NCBI GenBank assembly: GCA_014651175.1
Contig: BMWJ01000001.1
Location: 62,001-126,000, forward strand
Length of the DNA: 64,000 bases
Reading direction: 5' to 3'
Source: Streptomyces clavifer
GTDB taxonomy: Bacteria; Actinomycetota; Actinomycetes; Streptomycetales; Streptomycetaceae
The notes under the pieces were generated by a model. It was not told the DNA's origin and searched no databases. It worked only from the letters and a program-made list of their open reading frames with translations. Of this stretch, positions 7,775-17,789 are shown piece by piece. Numbering within the stretch: the first letter of the stretch is position 1; each line of letters starts with the position of its first letter. The translations under genes were made by a program, and so were the position numbers.

Positions 7775-8611
7775 ATGGGTATCCGCAAGTACAAGCCGAC
7801 GACCCCGGGCCGTCGTGGCTCCAGCGTCGCCGACTTTGTCGAGATCACGCGGTCCACGCCGGAGAAGTCGCTGGTCCGCCCCCTGCACAGCAAGGGCGGC
7901 CGTAACAACGCCGGTCGTGTGACCGTTCGCCACCAGGGTGGTGGCCACAAGCGCGCCTACCGCGTGATCGACTTCCGTCGTCACGACAAGGACGGCGTGC
8001 CGGCCAAGGTCGCGCACATCGAGTACGACCCGAACCGCACCGCGCGCATCGCGCTGCTGCACTACGCGGACGGCGAGAAGCGTTACATCGTCGCCCCCCG
8101 TGGTCTGTCGCAGGGTGACCGCGTCGAGAACGGTCCGACCGCAGACATCAAGCCCGGCAACAACCTGGCGCTGCGTAACATCCCGGTCGGTACGACCATC
8201 CACGCCATCGAGCTGCGGCCCGGCGGCGGCGCGAAGTTCGCCCGTTCCGCGGGTGCCTCCGTGCAGCTGCTGGCGAAGGAGGGCACGATGGCCCACCTTC
8301 GTATGCCTTCCGGAGAGATCCGGCTGGTCGACGCCCGTTGCCGCGCCACCATCGGTGAGGTCGGCAACGCCGAGCAGTCGAACATCAACTGGGGCAAGGC
8401 CGGCCGTATGCGCTGGAAGGGCGTTCGCCCGACCGTCCGCGGTGTCGCGATGAACCCGGTTGACCACCCGCACGGTGGTGGTGAAGGCAAGACCTCCGGT
8501 GGACGTCACCCGGTCTCGCCGTGGGGTCAGAAGGAGGGTCGTACTCGCTCGCCGAAGAAGGCATCGAGCAAGTACATCGTCCGCCGCCGCAAGACGAACA
8601 AGAAGCGCTAG
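7775..8611 (+). CDS. rplB: 50S ribosomal protein L2
   Basis: A 278-residue L2 of standard length. It is needed for subunit joining and lies close to the peptidyl-transferase centre. The highly conserved [13 protein letters not shown] loop, with its invariant His, is present near residue 225, followed by the basic C-terminus [13 protein letters not shown]. The 38-nt gap after rplW contains a GGACTGAGAA-like binding site. rpsS follows after 12 nt. Confidence 0.98.
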   Translation: MGIRKYKPTTPGRRGSSVADFVEITRSTPEKSLVRPLHSKGGRNNAGRVTVRHQGGGHKRAYRVIDFRRHDKDGVPAKVAHIEYDPNRTARIALLHYADGEKRYIVAPRGLSQGDRVENGPTADIKPGNNLALRNIPVGTTIHAIELRPGGGAKFARSAGASVQLLAKEGTMAHLRMPSGEIRLVDARCRATIGEVGNAEQSNINWGKAGRMRWKGVRPTVRGVAMNPVDHPHGGGEGKTSGGRHPVSPWGQKEGRTRSPKKASSKYIVRRRKTNKKR

Positions 8612-8623
8612 GAGCGGGTTTAG

Positions 8624-8905
8624 ATGCCGCGCAGTCTCAAGAAGGGGCCCTTCGTCGACGGCCACCTCATCAAGAAGGTGGACGTACAGAACGAGGCAGG
8701 CACCAAGAACGTCATCAAGACCTGGTCCCGTCGCTCGATGATCATCCCGGCCATGCTGGGTCACACCATCGCGGTGCACAACGGCAAGATCCACGTCCCG
8801 GTGTTCGTCACCGAGTCGATGGTCGGCCACAAGCTCGGCGAGTTCTCGCCGACTCGCACCTTCCGCGGCCACGTCAAGGACGACCGGAAGTCGAAGCGCC
8901 GCTAA
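8624..8905 (+). CDS. rpsS: 30S ribosomal protein S19
   Basis: A 93-residue S19, which forms a complex with S13 in the 30S head near the A and P sites. The [11 protein letters not shown] start, the [22 protein letters not shown] core and the C-terminal [12 protein letters not shown] are all canonical. The AGGAGCGGG before the ATG is a strong binding site. rplV follows. Confidence 0.98.
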   Translation: MPRSLKKGPFVDGHLIKKVDVQNEAGTKNVIKTWSRRSMIIPAMLGHTIAVHNGKIHVPVFVTESMVGHKLGEFSPTRTFRGHVKDDRKSKRR

Positions 8906-8948
8906 GCGCGGGGTGGAAACGACTATGACTCACACCGAAGGGACAACC

Positions 8949-9296
8949 ATGGAAGCCAGGGCCCAGGCGCGGTACATCCGCGTCACGCCCATGAAGGCCC
9001 GCCGAGTGGTGGACCTCATCCGTGGCATGGATGCCACGGAGGCTCAGGCGGTCCTGCGTTTCGCCCCGCAGGCCGCGAGCGTGCCGGTTGGCAAGGTGCT
9101 TGACAGCGCCATCGCCAACGCTGCACACAACTACGACCACCCTGACGCCTCTTCGCTGGTCATCAGCGAGGCGTACGTGGACGAGGGCCCGACCCTGAAG
9201 CGGTTCCGTCCGCGTGCTCAGGGCCGTGCCTACCGGATCCGTAAGCGGACCAGCCACATCACCGTGGTCGTCAGCAGCAAGGAAGGAACCCGGTAA
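8949..9296 (+). CDS. rplV: 50S ribosomal protein L22
   Basis: A 115-residue L22, whose long beta-hairpin lines the exit tunnel with L4. The start at 8949 ([14 protein letters not shown]) is supported by a GAAGGGAC site 5 nt upstream. An in-frame ATG at 8913-8924 would add a non-conserved leader. The tip region [17 protein letters not shown] is intact, the site of macrolide-resistance changes in other species. The stop overlaps the rpsC start (TAATG). Confidence 0.97.
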   Translation: MEARAQARYIRVTPMKARRVVDLIRGMDATEAQAVLRFAPQAASVPVGKVLDSAIANAAHNYDHPDASSLVISEAYVDEGPTLKRFRPRAQGRAYRIRKRTSHITVVVSSKEGTR

Positions 9297-10132
9297 TGGG
9301 CCAGAAGGTTAACCCGCATGGGTTCCGGCTCGGCATTACCACGGACTTCAAGTCCCGTTGGTACGCCGACAAGCTGTACAAGGACTACGTCAAGGAAGAC
9401 GTTGCCATTCGTCGCATGATGACGAAGGGCATGGAGCGTGCCGGCATCTCGAAGGTTGAGATCGAGCGCACCCGCGACCGCGTCCGTGTCGACATCCACA
9501 CCGCCCGCCCGGGCATCGTCATCGGCCGCCGCGGCGCCGAGGCCGACCGCATCCGTGGCGAGCTGGAGAAGCTGACCGGCAAGCAGGTCCAGCTGAACAT
9601 CCTCGAGGTCAAGAACCCCGAGGTCGACGCTCAGCTGGTGGCCCAGGCCGTCGCCGAGCAGCTCTCCTCCCGCGTCTCCTTCCGTCGTGCCATGCGTAAG
9701 AGCATGCAGAGCACGATGAAGGCCGGCGCCAAGGGCATCAAGATCCAGTGCGGTGGCCGCCTCGGCGGCGCCGAGATGTCCCGCTCGGAGTTCTACCGCG
9801 AGGGCCGCGTGCCCCTGCACACGCTCCGTGCGAACGTCGACTACGGCTTCTTCGAGGCCAAGACGACCTTCGGCCGTATCGGCGTGAAGGTCTGGATCTA
9901 CAAGGGCGACGTCAAGAACATCGCCGAGGTTCGCGCCGAGAACGCCGCGGCCCGCGCCGGTAACCGTCCGGCTCGTGGCGGCGCTGACCGCCCGGCCGGC
10001 CGCGGTGGCCGTGGTGGCGAGCGTGGCGGTCGCGGCCGCAAGCCGCAGCAGTCCGCGCCGGCAGCGGAGGCCCCCAAGGCCGACGCTCCCGCCGCCGCTG
10101 CTCCGGCTGAGAGCACCGGAACGGAGGCCTGA
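9296..10132 (+). CDS. rpsC: 30S ribosomal protein S3
   Basis: A 278-residue S3 with the KH RNA-binding motif ([18 protein letters not shown]) and the C-terminal domain around [17 protein letters not shown], which helps form the mRNA entry helicase site. After about residue 218 comes an Arg/Gly-rich then Ala/Pro-rich tail ([14 protein letters not shown]) of about 60 residues, longer than in E. coli but typical of actinobacteria. It is coupled to rplV by a 1-nt overlap and lies 5 nt before rplP. Confidence 0.98.
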   Translation: MGQKVNPHGFRLGITTDFKSRWYADKLYKDYVKEDVAIRRMMTKGMERAGISKVEIERTRDRVRVDIHTARPGIVIGRRGAEADRIRGELEKLTGKQVQLNILEVKNPEVDAQLVAQAVAEQLSSRVSFRRAMRKSMQSTMKAGAKGIKIQCGGRLGGAEMSRSEFYREGRVPLHTLRANVDYGFFEAKTTFGRIGVKVWIYKGDVKNIAEVRAENAAARAGNRPARGGADRPAGRGGRGGERGGRGRKPQQSAPAAEAPKADAPAAAAPAESTGTEA

Positions 10133-10137
10133 CCGAA

Positions 10138-10557
10138 ATGCTGATCCCCCGTAGGGTCAAGCACCGCAAGCAGCACCACCCGAAGCGCAGCGGTATGTCC
10201 AAGGGTGGCACGCAGGTTGCGTTCGGCGAGTACGGCATCCAGGCGCTGACCCCGGCGTACGTGACGAACCGCCAGATCGAGGCAGCTCGTATCGCGATGA
10301 CCCGCCACATCAAGCGTGGCGGCAAGGTCTGGATCAACATCTACCCGGACCGCCCCCTGACGAAGAAGCCTGCCGAGACCCGCATGGGTTCCGGTAAGGG
10401 TTCTCCCGAGTGGTGGATCGCGAACGTCAAGCCCGGTCGGGTGATGTTCGAGCTGTCCTACCCGAACGAGAAGATTGCTCGTGAGGCGCTCACCCGCGCT
10501 GCTCACAAGCTTCCGATGAAGTGCCGGATCGTTCGGCGCGAGGCAGGTGAGTCGTGA
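10138..10557 (+). CDS. rplP: 50S ribosomal protein L16
   Basis: A 139-residue L16, a late-assembly protein that orders the A-site region of the 50S. It opens [20 protein letters not shown] and has the conserved [19 protein letters not shown] and [19 protein letters not shown] segments. Evernimicin and avilamycin resistance changes map to this protein in other bacteria. The stop overlaps the rpmC start by 1 nt. Confidence 0.98.
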   Translation: MLIPRRVKHRKQHHPKRSGMSKGGTQVAFGEYGIQALTPAYVTNRQIEAARIAMTRHIKRGGKVWINIYPDRPLTKKPAETRMGSGKGSPEWWIANVKPGRVMFELSYPNEKIAREALTRAAHKLPMKCRIVRREAGES

Positions 10558-10781
10558 TGTCGGCCGGTACCAAGGCGTCCGAGCTGCGCGAGCTGGGCGG
10601 CGAGGAGCTCCTCAACAAGCTCCGCGAGGCCAAGGAAGAGCTGTTCAACCTCCGCTTCCAGGCGGCGACCGGACAGCTCGAGAACCACGGTCGGCTCAAG
10701 TCCGTCCGTAAGGACATCGCCCGGATCTACACCCTGATGCGCGAGCGCGAGCTGGGCATCGAGACGGTGGAGAGCGTCTGA
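10557..10781 (+). CDS. rpmC: 50S ribosomal protein L29
   Basis: A 74-residue two-helix L29 at the tunnel exit, contacting L23. The ATG at 10557 was chosen over the GTG at 10554 because it gives [13 protein letters not shown], the usual family start; AGGTGAG precedes it. The core [27 protein letters not shown] is canonical. Its start overlaps the rplP stop and its stop overlaps the rpsQ start, each by 1 nt. Confidence 0.96.
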   Translation: MSAGTKASELRELGGEELLNKLREAKEELFNLRFQAATGQLENHGRLKSVRKDIARIYTLMRERELGIETVESV

Positions 10782-11065
10782 TGAGCGAGAAGACTGTGAC
10801 TGAGACCAACACCGACCGCGGTTTCCGCAAGACCCGTGAGGGTCTCGTCGTCAGCGACAAGATGGACAAGACCGTCGTCGTCGCTGTCGAGGACCGCGTG
10901 AAGCACGCGCTGTACGGCAAGGTCATCCGCCGTACGAACAAGCTCAAGGCCCACGACGAGCAGAACGCTGCAGGCGTCGGCGACCGCGTCATCATCATGG
11001 AGACGCGTCCGCTGTCCGCCACGAAGCGCTGGCGCATCGTCGAGATCCTCGAGAAGGCCAAGTAA
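10781..11065 (+). CDS. rpsQ: 30S ribosomal protein S17
   Basis: A 94-residue S17, an OB-fold primary binder of 16S rRNA and last gene of the S10 block. The [24 protein letters not shown] and [27 protein letters not shown] segments are canonical, after a 12-residue polar extension. Two hairpins follow in the 100-nt gap before rplN and mark the S10/spc boundary. Confidence 0.97.
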   Translation: MSEKTVTETNTDRGFRKTREGLVVSDKMDKTVVVAVEDRVKHALYGKVIRRTNKLKAHDEQNAAGVGDRVIIMETRPLSATKRWRIVEILEKAK

Positions 11066-11067
11066 TC

Positions 11068-11139
11068 CCTGAGGGGGTCTCCCCTCAGGAAAGTTCCGCC
11101 AGGCTCGGCGGGGACTCCTTCACCGGAGTCCCCGCCGGG
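11068..11139 (+). other. Two GC-rich hairpins at the S10/spc boundary
   Basis: The first stem is CCTGAGGGG (11068-11076) with CCCCTCAGG (11081-11089). The second is a perfect 12-bp stem (11107-11118 with 11125-11136) extended by a few pairs. Neither is followed by a T-run. They could terminate part of the S10 transcript, act as an RNA-processing site, or stabilise the 3' end. Confidence 0.65.
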
Positions 11140-11165
11140 AACCGGCAGACGATCAGGAGATAGAC

Positions 11166-11534
11166 GTGATCCAGCAGGAGTCGCGACTGCGCGTCGCCGA
11201 CAACACGGGTGCGAAGGAAATTCTCACCATCCGTGTTCTCGGTGGCTCGGGTCGCCGCTACGCGGGTATCGGTGACGTCATCGTCGCCACCGTCAAGGAC
11301 GCGATCCCCGGTGGCAACGTGAAGAAGGGTGACGTCGTCAAGGCCGTCATCGTTCGCACCGTCAAGGAGCGTCGTCGTCAGGATGGCTCGTACATCCGCT
11401 TCGACGAGAACGCCGCTGTCATTCTCAAGAACGACGGCGACCCCCGCGGCACCCGTATCTTCGGCCCGGTGGGCCGAGAGCTGCGCGAGAAGAAGTTCAT
11501 GAAGATCATCTCGCTCGCGCCGGAGGTGCTGTAA
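11166..11534 (+). CDS. rplN: 50S ribosomal protein L14
   Basis: A 122-residue L14, first gene of the spc block, at the 50S face that contacts 16S rRNA and the silencing factor RsfS. It starts with GTG after a CAGGAGATAGAC binding site and begins [17 protein letters not shown]. The conserved [21 protein letters not shown] segment is near the end. rplX follows after 2 nt. Confidence 0.98.
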   Translation: MIQQESRLRVADNTGAKEILTIRVLGGSGRRYAGIGDVIVATVKDAIPGGNVKKGDVVKAVIVRTVKERRRQDGSYIRFDENAAVILKNDGDPRGTRIFGPVGRELREKKFMKIISLAPEVL

Positions 11535-11536
11535 GC

Positions 11537-11860
11537 ATGAAGATCAAGAAGGGCGACCTGGTTCAGGTCATCACCGGTAAGGACAAGGGCAAGCAGGGCA
11601 AGGTCATTGTGGCCTACCCCACGCAGGACCGTGTTCTCGTCGAGGGTGTCAACCGGGTCAAGAAGCACACCAAGGCCGGTCAGACGGCTCGCGGCTCGCA
11701 GACGGGTGGCATTGTCACCACCGAGGCCCCGATTCACGTCAGCAACGTTCAGCTGGTCGTGGAGAAGGACGGCAACAAGGTCGTCACCCGCGTCGGCTAC
11801 CGCTTTGACGACGAGGGCAAGAAGATCCGCGTTGCCAAGCGGACCGGTGAGGACATCTGA
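11537..11860 (+). CDS. rplX: 50S ribosomal protein L24
   Basis: A 107-residue L24, a KOW-domain assembly initiator for the 50[21 protein letters not shown] is the KOW motif, followed by [11 protein letters not shown] and HVSNVQLV. It is 2 nt after rplN and overlaps rplE by 1 nt (TGATG). Confidence 0.98.
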   Translation: MKIKKGDLVQVITGKDKGKQGKVIVAYPTQDRVLVEGVNRVKKHTKAGQTARGSQTGGIVTTEAPIHVSNVQLVVEKDGNKVVTRVGYRFDDEGKKIRVAKRTGEDI

Positions 11861-12417
11861 TGACGACCACCACTGCGCCGCGTCTCAAGACGCGCTACCG
11901 CGAGGAAATCGCCGGCAAGCTGCGTGAGGAGTTCTCTTACGAGAACGTCATGCAGGTTCCCGGTCTGGTCAAGATCGTGGTCAACATGGGTGTGGGCGAC
12001 GCCGCCCGCGACTCCAAGCTGATCGACGGTGCCGTCAGGGACCTCACCACGATCACGGGCCAGAAGCCGGCCGTGACCAAGGCCCGCAAGTCGATCGCGC
12101 AGTTCAAGCTGCGTGAGGGGCAGCCGATCGGCTGCCACGTCACCCTTCGTGGTGACCGCATGTGGGAGTTCCTGGACCGTACGCTGTCGCTCGCGCTTCC
12201 GCGTATCCGTGACTTCCGCGGCCTGTCGCCGAAGCAGTTCGACGGCCGTGGCAACTACACCTTCGGTCTCACGGAGCAGGTCATGTTCCACGAGATCGAC
12301 CAGGACAAGATCGACCGGGTCCGGGGCATGGACATCACCGTGGTCACCACGGCGACCAACGACGACGAGGGTCGTGCCCTGCTTCGTCACCTCGGCTTCC
12401 CGTTCAAGGAGAACTGA
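11860..12417 (+). CDS. rplE: 50S ribosomal protein L5
   Basis: A 185-residue L5, which binds 5S rRNA in the central protuberance and contacts P-site tRNA. The [20 protein letters not shown] and [20 protein letters not shown] segments, and the P-site loop RDFRGL, are present. The short Thr-rich start [13 protein letters not shown] is usual for Streptomyces. rpsN begins 2 nt after the stop. Confidence 0.98.
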   Translation: MTTTTAPRLKTRYREEIAGKLREEFSYENVMQVPGLVKIVVNMGVGDAARDSKLIDGAVRDLTTITGQKPAVTKARKSIAQFKLREGQPIGCHVTLRGDRMWEFLDRTLSLALPRIRDFRGLSPKQFDGRGNYTFGLTEQVMFHEIDQDKIDRVRGMDITVVTTATNDDEGRALLRHLGFPFKEN

Positions 12418-12419
12418 CC

Positions 12420-12605
12420 GTGGCGAAGAAGGCTCTGATCGCTAAGGCCGCCCGTAAGCCGAAGTTCGGCGTTCGCGGGTACACCCGCTGCCAGCGCTGC
12501 GGCCGGCCCCACTCCGTCTACCGCAAGTTCGGCCTGTGCCGCGTGTGCCTTCGTGAGATGGCTCACCGTGGCGAGCTGCCGGGCGTGACCAAGAGCTCCT
12601 GGTAA
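12420..12605 (+). CDS. rpsN: 30S ribosomal protein S14, zinc-binding type
   Basis: A 61-residue short S14 with two CxxC pairs (CQRCGRP and CRVC) that bind one zinc ion. This is the zinc-dependent C+ form. Streptomyces usually encode a second, zinc-free S14 elsewhere under Zur control; it is not in this window. It starts with GTG just after rplE. After its stop comes a 222-nt gap containing a long hairpin before rpsH. Confidence 0.97.
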   Translation: MAKKALIAKAARKPKFGVRGYTRCQRCGRPHSVYRKFGLCRVCLREMAHRGELPGVTKSSW

Positions 12606-12649
12606 TTCTCCTTCGCCCCTCGGGGCAGGGAGGACCAGAAAGCTCTCGG

Positions 12650-12730
12650 TAAGTATCTGGTCGGCAGGAGCCCCTCTCTTCATGCCGTAGGCTTGAAGGG
12701 TTGGGCGCCTGCCGCCCTGACCGACTTACT
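12650..12730 (+). promoter_or_regulatory. Candidate 81-nt structured RNA leader upstream of rpsH
   Basis: The RNA can fold into one long, nearly continuous hairpin. Pairs from the base upward are 12650-12655 with 12725-12730, 12660-12663 with 12720-12723, 12664-12669 with 12709-12714, 12671-12674 with 12704-12707, and an apical stem 12679-12683 with 12695-12699 that continues through a T-T mismatch into 12685-12687 with 12691-12693. It lies about 100 nt before the S8 start. S8 represses the spc operon by binding an RNA mimic in E. coli, so autoregulation is a plausible guess. Confidence 0.5.
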
Positions 12731-12827
12731 ACGCCGTAGGTCCCCGCACCGCACCCGTCCCGCCACTGAGTGGGGAGAGGGATGGCGCATACAGGAAACC
12801 CCGGCGAGAGAGGCCGAAGGCCAACTC

Positions 12828-13226
12828 ATGACCATGACTGATCCCATCGCAGACATGCTCACGCGTCTGCGTAACGCGAACTCGGCGTATCACGACGATG
12901 TCGCAATGCCGCACAGCAAGATCAAGTCGCACATCGCGGAGATCCTCCAGCAGGAGGGCTTCATCACCGGCTGGAAGGTCGAGGACGCCGAGGTCGGCAA
13001 GAGCCTCGTTCTCGAGCTGAAGTTCGGGCCGAACCGCGAGCGTTCGATTGCCGGCATCAAGCGCATTTCGAAGCCGGGTCTGCGTGTATACGCAAAGTCC
13101 ACCAATCTGCCGAAGGTTCTCGGCGGCCTGGGCGTGGCGATCATCTCCACGTCCCACGGTCTCCTGACCGGCCAGCAGGCCAGCAAGAAGGGCGTAGGTG
13201 GGGAAGTCCTCGCCTACGTCTGGTAG
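12828..13226 (+). CDS. rpsH: 30S ribosomal protein S8
   Basis: A 132-residue S8, exactly family length, a central 16S rRNA binder essential for 30S assembly. [18 protein letters not shown] opens it and the C-terminus has the [26 protein letters not shown] motif. The ATG at 12828 was chosen; longer in-frame starts run into the structured leader. In E. coli S8 represses the spc operon, and the long hairpin upstream makes similar control here worth testing. Confidence 0.97.
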   Translation: MTMTDPIADMLTRLRNANSAYHDDVAMPHSKIKSHIAEILQQEGFITGWKVEDAEVGKSLVLELKFGPNRERSIAGIKRISKPGLRVYAKSTNLPKVLGGLGVAIISTSHGLLTGQQASKKGVGGEVLAYVW

Positions 13227-13247
13227 TCGGGAACGGAGGAATAGCTC

Positions 13248-13787
13248 ATGTCGCGAATCGGCAAGCTCCCCATCCAGGTTCCCGCCGGTGTGGACGTCAC
13301 CATCGATGGCCGCACGGTCGCGGTGAAGGGCCCCAAGGGCACCCTCTCGCACACCGTTGCCGCGCCGATCGAGGTCACCAAGGGTGAGGACGGCGTGCTC
13401 AACGTCGTCCGCCCTAACGACGAGCGTCAGAACAAGGCCCTTCACGGCCTGTCCCGCACGCTGGTGGCGAACATGATCACCGGCGTGACCGCGGGATACA
13501 GCAAGGCGCTCGAGATCAGCGGTGTCGGTTACCGGGTCCAGGCGAAGGGCTCCAACCTGGAGTTCGCCCTGGGCTACAGCCACCCGATCCTCATCGAGGC
13601 TCCGGATGGCATCACCTTCAAGGTCGAGTCGCCCACGAAGTTCAGTGTCGAGGGCATCGACAAGCAGAAGGTCGGCGAGGTCTCCGCGAAGATCCGCAAG
13701 CTGCGGAAGCCCGACCCGTACAAGGCCAAGGGCGTCAAGTACGCCGGCGAGGTTATCCGCCGCAAGGTCGGAAAGGCGGGTAAGTAA
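13248..13787 (+). CDS. rplF: 50S ribosomal protein L6
   Basis: A 179-residue L6 near the GTPase centre. It has the two-fold repeated domain structure, opening [20 protein letters not shown] and ending in the conserved [20 protein letters not shown]. The GGAACGGAGGAATAG upstream is a strong binding site. rplR starts 3 nt after its stop. Confidence 0.98.
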   Translation: MSRIGKLPIQVPAGVDVTIDGRTVAVKGPKGTLSHTVAAPIEVTKGEDGVLNVVRPNDERQNKALHGLSRTLVANMITGVTAGYSKALEISGVGYRVQAKGSNLEFALGYSHPILIEAPDGITFKVESPTKFSVEGIDKQKVGEVSAKIRKLRKPDPYKAKGVKYAGEVIRRKVGKAGK

Positions 13788-13790
13788 GCC

Positions 13791-14174
13791 ATGGCATACG
13801 GTGTAAAGATCGCCAAGGGTGACGCCTACAAGCGTGCCGCCCTCAAGCGCCGCCACATCCGCGTCCGCAAGCACATCTCCGGTTCGCCGGAGCGGCCGCG
13901 CCTGGTTGTGACGCGTTCCAACCGCCACATGGTCGCTCAGGTCATCGACGACATCGCGGGCCACACGCTCGCGTCGGCGTCGACCCTGGACGTCTCCATC
14001 CGTGGTGGCGAGGGTGACAAGAGCACCCTGGCCAAGCAGGTCGGGGCCCTGGTCGCCGAGCGCGCCAAGGCCGCAGGCGTCGAGACCGTCGTGTTTGACC
14101 GCGGTGGTAACAGGTACGCCGGGCGGATTGCCGCTCTGGCTGACGCCGCCCGTGAAGCCGGGCTGAAGTTCTAA
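13791..14174 (+). CDS. rplR: 50S ribosomal protein L18
   Basis: A 127-residue L18, which binds 5S rRNA with L5. [25 protein letters not shown] forms the basic RNA-binding N-terminus, and [28 protein letters not shown] closes it as in all L18. It lies between rplF (3 nt) and rpsE (47 nt). Confidence 0.98.
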   Translation: MAYGVKIAKGDAYKRAALKRRHIRVRKHISGSPERPRLVVTRSNRHMVAQVIDDIAGHTLASASTLDVSIRGGEGDKSTLAKQVGALVAERAKAAGVETVVFDRGGNRYAGRIAALADAAREAGLKF

Positions 14175-14221
14175 GCCCCGGTTCCTACGCACAGCGGACG
14201 TAACAGAGAGAGGTAAATCCA

Positions 14222-14827
14222 ATGGCTGGACCCCAGCGCCGCGGAAGCGGTGCCGGTGGCGGCGAGCGGCGGGACCGGAAGGGCCGTGACGGTGGCGCCA
14301 GCGCCGCCGAGAAGACCGCGTACGTCGAGCGCGTCGTCGCGATCAACCGCGTCGCCAAGGTTGTGAAGGGTGGTCGTCGCTTCAGCTTCACCGCGCTGGT
14401 CGTGGTGGGCGATGGTGACGGCACCGTCGGTGTCGGATACGGCAAGGCCAAGGAAGTTCCCGCGGCCATCGCCAAGGGCGTTGAAGAGGCCAAGAAGAGC
14501 TTCTTCAAGGTTCCGCGTATCCAGGGCACCATCCCTCACCCGATCCAGGGCGAGAAGGCTGCGGGCGTCGTTCTGCTCAAGCCCGCTTCCCCCGGTACCG
14601 GTGTGATCGCGGGTGGCCCGGTGCGCGCCGTTCTGGAGTGCGCCGGCGTTCACGACATCCTGTCGAAGTCGCTCGGTTCTTCGAACCCGATCAACATCGT
14701 GCACGCGACCGTGGCGGCCCTTCAGGGCCTGCAGCGTCCCGAGGAGATCGCGGCTCGCCGTGGTCTGCCCCTCGAGGACGTCGCCCCCGCGGCTCTGCTT
14801 CGTGCACGTGCGGGAGCGGGTGCGTAA
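14222..14827 (+). CDS. rpsE: 30S ribosomal protein S5
   Basis: A 201-residue S5 with an Arg/Gly-rich N-terminal extension, then the double-stranded RNA-binding fold ([23 protein letters not shown]) and the S5 C-terminal domain around [22 protein letters not shown]5 takes part in mRNA unwinding and decoding accuracy; spectinomycin-resistance changes map to its loop in other bacteria. AGAGAGGTAAATCC precedes the ATG. The stop overlaps rpmD by 1 nt (TAATG). Confidence 0.98.
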   Translation: MAGPQRRGSGAGGGERRDRKGRDGGASAAEKTAYVERVVAINRVAKVVKGGRRFSFTALVVVGDGDGTVGVGYGKAKEVPAAIAKGVEEAKKSFFKVPRIQGTIPHPIQGEKAAGVVLLKPASPGTGVIAGGPVRAVLECAGVHDILSKSLGSSNPINIVHATVAALQGLQRPEEIAARRGLPLEDVAPAALLRARAGAGA

Positions 14828-15009
14828 TGGCTCGCCTCAAGATCACGCAGACGAAGTCGTACATCGGCAGCAAGCAGAACCACCGCGACACCCTGCGTTC
14901 GCTCGGGCTCAAGCGCCTGCACGACGTAGTTGTCAAGGAGGACCGCCCCGAGTTCCGCGGAATGGTTCACACCGTCCGCCACCTCGTGACGGTTGAGGAG
15001 GTTGACTGA
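14827..15009 (+). CDS. rpmD: 50S ribosomal protein L30
   Basis: A 60-residue L30 with the canonical [30 protein letters not shown] sequence. The ATG at 14827 overlaps the rpsE stop; a longer frame in the same phase lies inside rpsE and is rejected. The next gene, rplO, starts 1 nt after its stop. Confidence 0.97.
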   Translation: MARLKITQTKSYIGSKQNHRDTLRSLGLKRLHDVVVKEDRPEFRGMVHTVRHLVTVEEVD

Positions 15010-15010
15010 C

Positions 15011-15466
15011 ATGGCGGAGAACAACCCGCTGAAGGCCCACAACCTCCGGCCTGCCCCGGGCGCCAAGACCGCCAAGACCCGTGTGGGTCGTGGTGAGGCG
15101 TCCAAGGGTAAGACGGCAGGCCGTGGTACCAAGGGTACGAAGGCTCGTTACCAGGTTCCGGAGCGCTTCGAGGGTGGCCAGATGCCCCTCCACATGCGTC
15201 TCCCGAAGCTCAAGGGCTTCAAGAACCCGTTCCGCACCGAGTTCCAGGTCGTGAACCTGGACAAGCTCGCGACGCTCTACCCCGAGGGTGGAGAGGTCAC
15301 GGTGGCCGACCTGGTCGCCAAGGGCGCTGTGCGCAACAACCACCTCGTCAAGGTCCTCGGACAGGGCGAGATCTCCGTGGCACTGCAGGTTTCGGTTGAC
15401 GCCGTCTCCGGCTCCGCCAAGGAGAAGATCGCCGCTGCCGGCGGCACCGTCACCGAACTCGTCTGA
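15011..15466 (+). CDS. rplO: 50S ribosomal protein L15
   Basis: A 151-residue L15, a late-assembly protein with a long basic N-terminal extension threaded through 23S rRNA ([21 protein letters not shown]). The C-terminal globular part shows the expected [13 protein letters not shown] segment. It is the last gene of the spc ribosomal block here, and a 12-bp hairpin follows 34 nt after the stop. Confidence 0.97.
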   Translation: MAENNPLKAHNLRPAPGAKTAKTRVGRGEASKGKTAGRGTKGTKARYQVPERFEGGQMPLHMRLPKLKGFKNPFRTEFQVVNLDKLATLYPEGGEVTVADLVAKGAVRNNHLVKVLGQGEISVALQVSVDAVSGSAKEKIAAAGGTVTELV

Positions 15467-15500
15467 GACAACACGGACAAGTCGGTGGTCTGAACATCCG

Positions 15501-15534
15501 ACCGGGGATGCCTCTCATATGGGGCATCCCCGGT
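15501..15534 (+). terminator. 12-bp hairpin between rplO and secY
   Basis: Arms 15501-15512 and 15523-15534 are perfectly complementary with a 10-nt loop. It separates spc from secY, which probably has its own promoter in 15535-15688. A second short stem (15594-15600 with 15605-15611) lies in that gap. Confidence 0.7.
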
Positions 15535-15688
15535 TGGTCGTTCCTAGGGGGGCATGTCCGCCGGTAAGGTGGCGTCCACTTGCTGTGGTAAGTCCTGGGC
15601 AAACGCCCGGGATCCTTTGACCGTTACGTAATCGTCGATCCTCAAGACCGTCACCTCTACGCATTGCGCGGGGGTCGCAGGAGGCACC

Positions 15689-17008
15689 GTGCTCACCGCG
15701 TTCGCCCGGGCGTTCAAGACGCCCGACCTGCGCAAGAAGCTGCTCTTCACGCTCGGCATCATCGTGCTCTACCGTCTCGGGGCGCACATTCCCGTTCCGG
15801 GGGTGAGCTATGAGAACGTCCAGATTTGTGTTGATCAGGCCAGCAAGGGCAACAACAGCCTGTTCGGTCTGGTGAACATGTTCAGCGGTGGTGCACTGCT
15901 GCAGATCACGATCTTCGCGCTCGGAATCATGCCCTACATCACGGCCAGCATCATTCTTCAGCTGCTGACCGTCGTCATCCCCCGTCTCGAAGCCCTCAAG
16001 AAGGAGGGTCAGTCGGGCACGGCCAAGATCACGCAGTACACGCGTTATCTGACCGTGGCGCTGGCCATCCTGCAGGGCACCGGCCTGGTGGCAACCGCCC
16101 GCAGCGGGGCGCTGTTCAGCGGCTGCCCCGTCGCCGACCAGATCGTGCCGAACCAGTCGATCTTCACGACCGTCGTCATGGTCATCACCATGACCGCGGG
16201 AACGGCCGCCGTCATGTGGCTCGGTGAGCTCGTCACCGACAAGGGCATCGGCAACGGCATGTCGATCCTCATGTTCATCTCGATCGCAGCCAGCTTCCCG
16301 GGCGCCCTCTGGGCGATCAAGGAGAGCGGCAAGCTCGCCGACGGCTGGATCGAGTTCATCACGGTCATCCTCATCGGCTTCGTGATGGTCGCCCTCGTCG
16401 TCTTCGTCGAGCAGGCCCAGCGCCGTGTCCCGGTGCAGTACGCGAAGCGGATGATCGGCCGGCGGTCCTACGGCGGTACGTCCACGTACATCCCGCTGAA
16501 GGTGAACCAGGCGGGTGTGATCCCCGTCATCTTCGCTTCTTCGCTGCTCTACATCCCGGCTCTGATCGTCCAGTTCTCCAATTCCCAGGCGGGCTGGGCG
16601 ACCTGGATCCAGGACCACTTCGTCAAGGGCGACCACCCGTACTACATCGCGACGTACTTCCTGTTGATCGTCTTCTTCGCCTTCTTCTATGTGGCGATTT
16701 CGTTCAACCCCGAGGAAGTCGCCGACAACATGAAGAAGTATGGTGGCTTCATCCCGGGTATCCGGGCTGGTCGACCTACCGCTGAGTACCTGAGCTACGT
16801 GCTCAACAGGATCACTTGGCCGGGATCGCTGTACCTGGGTCTGATCGCTCTGGTGCCGACGATGGCGTTGGCAGGCTTCGGCGGCGCGAACCAGAACTTC
16901 CCCTTCGGCGGGACGAGCATCCTGATCATCGTGGGTGTGGGTCTGGAAACCGTGAAGCAGATCGAGAGTCAGCTCCAGCAGCGCAATTACGAAGGGTTCC
17001 TCCGCTGA
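15689..17008 (+). CDS. secY: Preprotein translocase subunit SecY
   Basis: A 439-residue, ten-helix channel of the Sec translocon, which moves unfolded proteins across or into the cytoplasmic membrane with SecE and SecG. It begins [21 protein letters not shown] with GTG after a CAGGAGGCACC site. The hydrophobic segments, the cytoplasmic loop containing [10 protein letters not shown] and the [20 protein letters not shown] region before helix 9 are typical. The stop overlaps adk by 1 nt (TGATG). Confidence 0.98.
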   Translation: MLTAFARAFKTPDLRKKLLFTLGIIVLYRLGAHIPVPGVSYENVQICVDQASKGNNSLFGLVNMFSGGALLQITIFALGIMPYITASIILQLLTVVIPRLEALKKEGQSGTAKITQYTRYLTVALAILQGTGLVATARSGALFSGCPVADQIVPNQSIFTTVVMVITMTAGTAAVMWLGELVTDKGIGNGMSILMFISIAASFPGALWAIKESGKLADGWIEFITVILIGFVMVALVVFVEQAQRRVPVQYAKRMIGRRSYGGTSTYIPLKVNQAGVIPVIFASSLLYIPALIVQFSNSQAGWATWIQDHFVKGDHPYYIATYFLLIVFFAFFYVAISFNPEEVADNMKKYGGFIPGIRAGRPTAEYLSYVLNRITWPGSLYLGLIALVPTMALAGFGGANQNFPFGGTSILIIVGVGLETVKQIESQLQQRNYEGFLR

Positions 17009-17667
17009 TGCGAATCGTCCTCGTCGGGCCGCCCGGTGCCGGCAAGGGAACGCAGGCTGCGTACCTTGCCAAGAATCTCTCGATTCCGCACATCTCCACG
17101 GGCGACCTCTTCCGCGCCAACATCAGCCAGGGCACGGACCTTGGCAAACAGGCCCGCGCCTACATGGACGCGGGACAGCTGGTGCCGGACGAAGTCACCA
17201 TCGGAATGGCCAAGGACCGCATGGCTCAGCCGGACGCCGTCAACGGCTTCCTGCTGGACGGCTTTCCGCGCAACGTGGGCCAGGCCGAGGCGCTGGACGA
17301 GATGCTCCGGAGCGCGAGCCTCAAGCTGGACGCGGTTCTCGACCTGGAGGTCCCCGAGGACGAGGTGGTCAAGCGCATCGCGGGCCGCCGCATCTGCCGC
17401 AACGACAGCGCGCACGTGTTCCACGTGACGTACAACCCGCCGGAGACCGAGGGCGTCTGCGACGCCTGCGGCGGCGAGCTGTACCAGCGCGACGACGACA
17501 GCGAAGAGACCGTGCGCACGCGGCTCGAGGTCTACCACACGCAGACCGAGCCGATCATCGACTACTACCGGGCCCAGGGCCTGGTGGTGACGATCTCCGC
17601 GCTCGGCAAGGTCACGGACGTGACCGAGCGGGCCATGGAGGCTCTCAAGAGCTCCGACGAGGGCTGA
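17008..17667 (+). CDS. adk: Adenylate kinase
   Basis: A 219-residue long-form adenylate kinase, catalysing ATP + AMP to 2 ADP in the cytoplasm. The P-loop is GPPGAGKG at residues 7-14, the AMP site shows [10 protein letters not shown], and LLDGFPRN is the switch motif. The LID (about residues 128-160) keeps a CDAC pair plus an earlier Cys, so it resembles zinc-bearing forms although not all four ligands are cysteines. It is coupled to secY by a 1-nt overlap and ends at a strong hairpin. Confidence 0.97.
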   Translation: MRIVLVGPPGAGKGTQAAYLAKNLSIPHISTGDLFRANISQGTDLGKQARAYMDAGQLVPDEVTIGMAKDRMAQPDAVNGFLLDGFPRNVGQAEALDEMLRSASLKLDAVLDLEVPEDEVVKRIAGRRICRNDSAHVFHVTYNPPETEGVCDACGGELYQRDDDSEETVRTRLEVYHTQTEPIIDYYRAQGLVVTISALGKVTDVTERAMEALKSSDEG

Positions 17668-17691
17668 GCCCTCCTGTTCCACCACTGCAGC

Positions 17692-17721
17692 CGGCCGCGG
17701 CGCCCCAGGGCGCCGCGGCCG
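17692..17721 (+). terminator. 13-bp hairpin after adk
   Basis: Arms 17692-17704 and 17709-17721 pair perfectly around a 4-nt loop, 25 nt after the adk stop codon. It ends the secY-adk transcript before map. Confidence 0.75.
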
Positions 17722-17789
17722 ACTGTTTGCGCCGTATCGTGGAGTACGGCTCCAACCGTTCCCCTTCGTACGCAGAGAGGCGCCGAGCA

